This document shows, in pieces, positions 60,544 through 64,000 of a DNA stretch of 64,000 nucleotides. The translations under genes and the position numbers were made by a program. Where the stretch lies: assembly GCA_018267385.1 (NCBI GenBank), contig JAFDYN010000006.1, positions 310,001-374,000 on the forward strand. The letters are read 5' to 3'. How positions within the stretch are numbered: position 1 is the first letter of the stretch; every line of letters begins with the position of its first letter. Below the pieces are notes generated by a model. It was not told the origin of the DNA. It worked only from the letters and a program-made list of their open reading frames with translations, and searched no databases. Origin of the DNA: Bacteroidota bacterium. GTDB taxonomy: Bacteria; Bacteroidota; Bacteroidia; Chitinophagales; LD1.

Positions 60544-62424
60544 GTGATTCGCTTAGTTTCATTATTGGCACTCTTTTGTTTAACGTCTTTTGCATTTGCC
60601 GTCGGGCCCGGACAGCAGGGCACTGCGGTGCGCACTTTGGTCATTGACCCTGGCCATGGGGGCATGGACCCCGGCGCTATAGGCCCCGGTGGCCACCACG
60701 AGGCTGATCTGGCGCTGGGTGTATCGTTGAAGTTTGGAGAAATGATCAAAGAGGCCTTCCCGGATGTCAAGATCATCTACACTCGTACTACTGACAAGTT
60801 TGTCTCTCTGGCAGACCGCGCCGATATGGCCAATAAGGCTAAAGCGGACCTTTTCATCTGCATCCACCTCAACTCTGCTACCAATCATGAGGCCTATGGC
60901 ACCAGCACCTACGTGCTCGGCCTCCACCGTACGGATGACAACCTGGAGATAGCCAAGCGCGAGAACGCGGTAATAGACCTCGAGACCAATAAGAACGCCA
61001 AATATGAGTTTGACCCAAACTCTCCGGAGGGCCACATCATCATGAGCATGAAGCAGAATGCCTTTCTCGATCAGAGCATCCTCATAGCCTCCAAGATAGA
61101 AGATGAGCTGGCCGTACTGGCCAAGCGTAAGAGCCGCGGGGTGAAGCAGGCCGGTTTCTGGGTGCTCTACAAGACTGCCATGCCGTCGCTGCTGGCAGAG
61201 ATAGGCTTTATATCCAATCCTACAGAGGAGCAGTACCTGGCCGGTGATGCAGGCCAGAGCAATATAGCCACGGCTATCTTCAAAGCCTTCCGCTCCTACA
61301 AAAATCAGATAGAGGGCAATAAGGATACTGTGGAGGAAGTGGCCAAAGCCACACCTGCCTCCGAAAAAAAAAAGGAGGTACCAGTCCTGACAGACACGCA
61401 GCCATCCGCCCCCAAAGCCCAGGCAGCAAGTCAGGCAAAGTCACCGCCAGCAGTAGAGGTAAAGGCAAATCCGGCACCGGCAGCAGAGGCAAAGCCACTG
61501 CCAGCACAACCAGCCGAAGCAAAACCACAGCAGGCGTCTACCACCGCCCAAAGCCATCCCGAGGCTAAGAAAGGGGACTCCTGGGCACCTGATACCTCAG
61601 ACATAGCGCCCGCACCCCAGGTCTTTCGCGAGGAAAAAGCAGCGGACAACTTTACCCGCATAGACCAGGTGGCCAAACCGGAGCTCAAGGATACTATTAA
61701 GCCAGCTGCTCCTGCCGATCCACGCAAGACTGCCCCGCAGAATACAGAAGTCATAGCTCCGGCCAAAAAACCGGACCTGCAGCCGGTCATCGTCACTACT
61801 ACCAAGACCATAAAGCCGGCAGCAGATACCATACGCAAGGTGACCACAGAGGTCAAGACCGCAGCACCCAAAGCCACTGCTCAGGGCACCACTGCCAAAG
61901 CAAAGCCTGATAGCATCAAGCCTGCCCCGCCGAGGGAGCCAAAGCAGGTGGCCAAAGAGACCGCTACCACCGCAGCTAAAAAAGAGCAACCGGCTACTAC
62001 TACGAAGGCTACTACGGCGAAGGCCACTACAGCCCCCAAGGAAACTGCTCCGGCAGCAGCTAAGAAAGAAGCGCCCAAGAAGGAAACCGCTACAGCAAAG
62101 AAGGAAGCTACACCTGTCAGCAAAGGTGACGCACTGGCTACTGACAATGACAACGTCATCTTCACCGTACAGATCGTAGCAGCGCACAAGCCCCCGGCCA
62201 ACTATGACGACCTGGTCAGCGCCTTTGGCCTGATCAATAGGGAAGAAATAGGCGACGGCGTGGTGCGCTATATGGCTGGGCAGACTACCCACTACAAAGA
62301 GGCCGAGAAGATACTCGCTAAAGCAAAAGTCAAGGGCTTCCCTGCGGCTTTTATCATATGCTACGTCAATAACGAGCGCCAGACCGCTGCCCACACCCGT
62401 GAAATAGGCGCCAAGCATCCATAG
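60544..62424 (+). CDS. N-acetylmuramoyl-L-alanine amidase with SPOR-like C-terminus
   Basis: 626 residues starting at GTG. Signal peptide (about 1-19), then Amidase_3 domain (about 30-270) with zinc ligands His38 (DPGHGG), Glu53 (HHEADLAL) and His108 (CIHLNS) and catalytic Glu219 (LLAEIGFISNP). A long Ala/Pro/Lys/Thr-rich linker (about 270-535) of repeated AKP-, TAK- and PAEAKP-type words follows, then a SPOR-like domain (IFTVQIVAAHKPPANYDDL to FPAAFIICYVN, 538-612) that binds denuded glycan strands at the septum. It cleaves peptidoglycan peptide from glycan, usually in daughter-cell separation. Confidence 0.93.
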   Translation: MIRLVSLLALFCLTSFAFAVGPGQQGTAVRTLVIDPGHGGMDPGAIGPGGHHEADLALGVSLKFGEMIKEAFPDVKIIYTRTTDKFVSLADRADMANKAKADLFICIHLNSATNHEAYGTSTYVLGLHRTDDNLEIAKRENAVIDLETNKNAKYEFDPNSPEGHIIMSMKQNAFLDQSILIASKIEDELAVLAKRKSRGVKQAGFWVLYKTAMPSLLAEIGFISNPTEEQYLAGDAGQSNIATAIFKAFRSYKNQIEGNKDTVEEVAKATPASEKKKEVPVLTDTQPSAPKAQAASQAKSPPAVEVKANPAPAAEAKPLPAQPAEAKPQQASTTAQSHPEAKKGDSWAPDTSDIAPAPQVFREEKAADNFTRIDQVAKPELKDTIKPAAPADPRKTAPQNTEVIAPAKKPDLQPVIVTTTKTIKPAADTIRKVTTEVKTAAPKATAQGTTAKAKPDSIKPAPPREPKQVAKETATTAAKKEQPATTTKATTAKATTAPKETAPAAAKKEAPKKETATAKKEATPVSKGDALATDNDNVIFTVQIVAAHKPPANYDDLVSAFGLINREEIGDGVVRYMAGQTTHYKEAEKILAKAKVKGFPAAFIICYVNNERQTAAHTREIGAKHP

Positions 62425-62446
62425 TACCACCCACTGCATTGCATTA

Positions 62447-62507
62447 AGCCCCGGTGGGGCGCCACGGCTCTGGCATAGGGCATCATCCTACGGCTTTCGT
62501 TATAGAA
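62447..62507. repeat. Intergenic tandem repeat, copy A
   Basis: AGCCCCGGTGGGGCGCCAC...TAGGGCATCATCCTACGGCTTTCGTTATAGAA. Degenerate copy of the element at 62574-62633. The stretch 62425-62689 holds repeats only, no gene. Confidence 0.6.
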
Positions 62508-62573
62508 CGCACGATTGCATCACGTGACTCCTCTCCAAAGCGTTTGCAACGCGAGTCCAAAGGTCAGCATTCC

Positions 62574-62633
62574 AGCCCCAAAGGAGCGACACGCCTCAGT
62601 GTAGGGCAGCGCCCTACGGCTTTCATTATAGAA
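62574..62633. repeat. Intergenic tandem repeat, copy B
   Basis: AGCCCCAAAGGAGCGACAC...TAGGGCAGCGCCCTACGGCTTTCATTATAGAA. The last 25 bases differ from copy A at only a few positions; the inner TAGGGC/GCCCTA is palindromic. Confidence 0.6.
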
Positions 62634-62641
62634 ACCGCACT

Positions 62642-62661
62642 GTCGCGCGATTGTATCGCGT
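62642..62661. repeat. Interspersed repeat, CGCGCG/TTGTATCGCGT family, copy 3
   Basis: GTCGCGCGATTGTATCGCGT, 19 of 20 bases identical to 19993-20012. A CGTTTGCAACGCG block lies 100 bp to the left, as near copy 1. Confidence 0.65.
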
Positions 62662-62689
62662 AGAGAATCGCCCTACGCAAATCCACAAA

Positions 62690-63115
62690 CTATAAAAACC
62701 TCCCCCGCAACTCCGCTGTCGGCACCATACAGCTCTCCCTCCTGCCAAACCACCGGTATCTATACCGGGCCACGAGATCATAGACCGCATCGCGCAGCGG
62801 GCGCGGCACGATGATAAAGCCATATAGCAGCGCCCACGCCCCCCCAAGGTCGCGCATGAGGTGCAGTGCTGCCGTAGAGCGCTGATACAGCAAGCCGGCT
62901 CTGAGGTATATGAAGGAGTCAAAAGTAGTGCCTGATAGCCCATACCGCTGCTGCACCTCCTGCCCCACATCAGACTGCAGCGCAGCGAATCGAAACCGCC
63001 CGTCAGGATCATGCCTGATCACAAACTGCACCGATGCATTGCAGAGATTGCACACCCCGTCAAATAGCACAAGCCGCTCCGGTAGTAGTTTATCTGATAT
63101 ATGATCGCTTGACAT
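62690..63115 (-). CDS. DCC1-like thiol-disulfide oxidoreductase (DUF393)
   Basis: 141 residues, thioredoxin-fold DCC family. The name-giving motif is LVLFDGVCNLCNASVQFV (15-32, with the CNLC pair), and the C-terminal VARYRYRWFGRRESCMVP matches the 'yrfiARnRyrwfGr.d.C..p' ending. Redox partner unknown. Its start is divergent from mlaD; both could share a control region (84 bp). Confidence 0.92.
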   Translation of the reverse strand: MSSDHISDKLLPERLVLFDGVCNLCNASVQFVIRHDPDGRFRFAALQSDVGQEVQQRYGLSGTTFDSFIYLRAGLLYQRSTAALHLMRDLGGAWALLYGFIIVPRPLRDAVYDLVARYRYRWFGRRESCMVPTAELRGRFL

Positions 63116-63153
63116 CTGAGTGTAGTATCTGAGAGGCCGCAGCCCTGTGCTAT

Positions 63154-63183
63154 TTTGATTTCCGGCTCAAATCAATACTTTTG
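63154..63183 (+). promoter_or_regulatory. Promoter of mlaD-like gene
   Basis: TTTG at 63154-63157, 18 bp, then TACTTTTG at 63176-63183: exact matches to both Bacteroidota consensus boxes with ideal spacing. A start near 63189 leaves about 10 nt before the GTG at 63199. Confidence 0.75.
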
Positions 63184-63198
63184 GTTAAAATACCGATA

Positions 63199-64000
63199 GT
63201 GAACAATCAAACAAAGGTAGGCCTGTTTTCCCTTATTACTGTCATCATTTTCATTTTTGGATTCTATTTCCTCAAGGGTATCAACCTTTTCACTACCAAA
63301 AGCAAGTACTACGCGGTCTTTGAGAATATAGACGGTATCTACAAGTCTAACCCCGTGACGGTCAATGGTCACCGCATTGGCTCTGTCAATGCTGAGAACT
63401 TTGACCCCGCCACCGGCAGAGTGGTAGTAGAGCTGGTCATAGACAATGGCTTCACCCTCTACGATAGCTGCCTCGCTTCTATCAACTCGACCGATCTCGT
63501 AGGCAGCAAGGAGATAGCCATCCGCTACAAGGTATCCGGCAAGACATACAAGAGCGGAGATACCATCGGTACCTACGTAGCCCCCGACCTGATGAGCAAG
63601 CTCAGCGGCGCCATAGATCCGCTGAAGGATAATATCACCCGCACGCTGCACAATCTCGACTCTGTGCTGCTGGCGGTGAAGGGTGCCCTGGCCAAAGACG
63701 ACCAGACCAGCACCATACACAAGCTCAATGCCGCGCTGGATAATATCCATAGCCTCACAGCCAAGGGAGGCTCACTGGACCAGACACTGGCTAACCTCAA
63801 GTCATTTACCGGTAACCTGAACCAGAACAACGAGAAGATCAACCATCTGCTGGCCAATGTCTCTGACCTGACCGACACTCTCAAGAATGCTGACCTGGGC
63901 GCTACAGTGGCCAAGGCCCGCTCTGCACTGAGTGGTATAGACACACTGATGCACGGTATCAATAACGGCGAAGGCACCATTGGCAGCCTGATCAAAGACA
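63199..64000 (+). CDS. mlaD: MlaD/MCE-domain phospholipid transport protein (3' end outside window)
   Basis: Frame open from GTG 63199 to the window edge, 267 residues visible. An N-terminal helix (LFSLITVIIFIFGFYFLKG) anchors it; the MCE domain (about 35-130) has FENIDGIYKSNPVTVNGHRIGSV and the conserved LYDSCLASINSTDLVGSKEI, and a long helical coiled coil follows (from LSGAIDPLKDNITRTLHNL). MlaD forms hexamers that carry phospholipids across the periplasm. The GTG is favoured over a TTG at 63181, which lies inside the promoter box. Confidence 0.9.
   Translation, partial: MNNQTKVGLFSLITVIIFIFGFYFLKGINLFTTKSKYYAVFENIDGIYKSNPVTVNGHRIGSVNAENFDPATGRVVVELVIDNGFTLYDSCLASINSTDLVGSKEIAIRYKVSGKTYKSGDTIGTYVAPDLMSKLSGAIDPLKDNITRTLHNLDSVLLAVKGALAKDDQTSTIHKLNAALDNIHSLTAKGGSLDQTLANLKSFTGNLNQNNEKINHLLANVSDLTDTLKNADLGATVAKARSALSGIDTLMHGINNGEGTIGSLIKD

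Noticed and set aside
61321..62150. Amidase linker repeats as a CRISPR-like or tandem DNA repeat
   Set aside because: Repeat words vary in length and codons and stay in frame, a protein low-complexity linker rather than a DNA array.
61597..62439. 280-residue - strand open frame opposite the amidase linker
   Set aside because: Arises from the low-complexity Ala/Lys-rich linker of the amidase; no family features.
1..64000. tRNA, rRNA, CRISPR, riboswitch or IS element
   Set aside because: No cloverleaf, repeat-spacer array, transposase frame or recognisable riboswitch core was seen on reading both strands; small RNAs cannot be excluded by eye.

Overview
The window looks like a chromosomal segment of a Bacteroidota bacterium, most likely a Chitinophagales-type relative; genus and species cannot be fixed from the sequence alone. 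Five proteins carry a signal peptide plus a C-terminal type IX secretion (T9SS) sorting domain, one is a 1508-residue SprB/SdrD-like adhesin, and many genes are preceded by the Bacteroidota promoter box TAnnTTTG instead of a clear Shine-Dalgarno. The background is moderately GC-rich. One clearly AT-rich island (about 13.8-16.3 kb) stands out as acquired DNA. No rRNA, tRNA, CRISPR array or transposase gene was found.

Layout. 0-8 kb: partial secreted protein, ferritin-like diiron protein, AsmA/DUF748-like envelope protein, ProC, an orphan GldM-D1-like protein, a GDPD-fold secreted protein that has lost most catalytic residues, a sphingomyelinase-type phosphodiesterase, a methyltransferase. 8-13.5 kb: desaturase/START lipid pair, an AraC regulator with a CxxC metal-binding-like N-terminus, a T9SS protein, a metallothionein-like protein with two phased direct repeats upstream, a TlpA-like protein. 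13.7-16.3 kb: AT-rich DUF262/HEPN/membrane-protein island, with a REP-like inverted repeat to its left and a hairpin repeat to its right. 16.5-20 kb: two T9SS beta-propeller-like proteins with two covarying copies of a 55-bp hairpin. 20-31 kb: RF3, ferritin, YihY/BrkB protein, AHSA1 protein, GPH symporter, YceI, DUF6886, M23 peptidase, and an ECF42-type sigma factor with two DGPF/YCII proteins. 31-40 kb: P450, soluble TPR kinase, BamA-like barrel, LytS/LytTR pair, ChrA, CBM9-like protein. 40-47 kb: adhesin, SDR, lipoprotein, BKACE enzyme. 47-57.6 kb: paralogous lipoproteins, enoyl-CoA hydratase family, old yellow enzyme, DUF952, phenylalanine hydroxylase, DUF5686 barrel protein, GH27 alpha-galactosidase, TMEM175 channel. 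57.7-64 kb: LptD, SPOR amidase, DCC protein and MlaD, an outer-membrane biogenesis cluster.

The most striking regulatory signal is in front of the phenylalanine 4-hydroxylase gene. A 21-residue open frame with five consecutive Tyr codons is followed by a Rho-independent terminator that ends about 15 nt before phhA, and a segment inside the leader frame can pair with the 5' arm of the terminator. This has the architecture of a tyrosine-sensing transcription attenuator controlling the enzyme that makes tyrosine. Other candidates worth testing are the AraC/metallothionein circuit, the DUF262-HEPN island, the GDPD pseudoenzyme, the orphan GldM domain, and the hairpin repeat with compensatory base changes.
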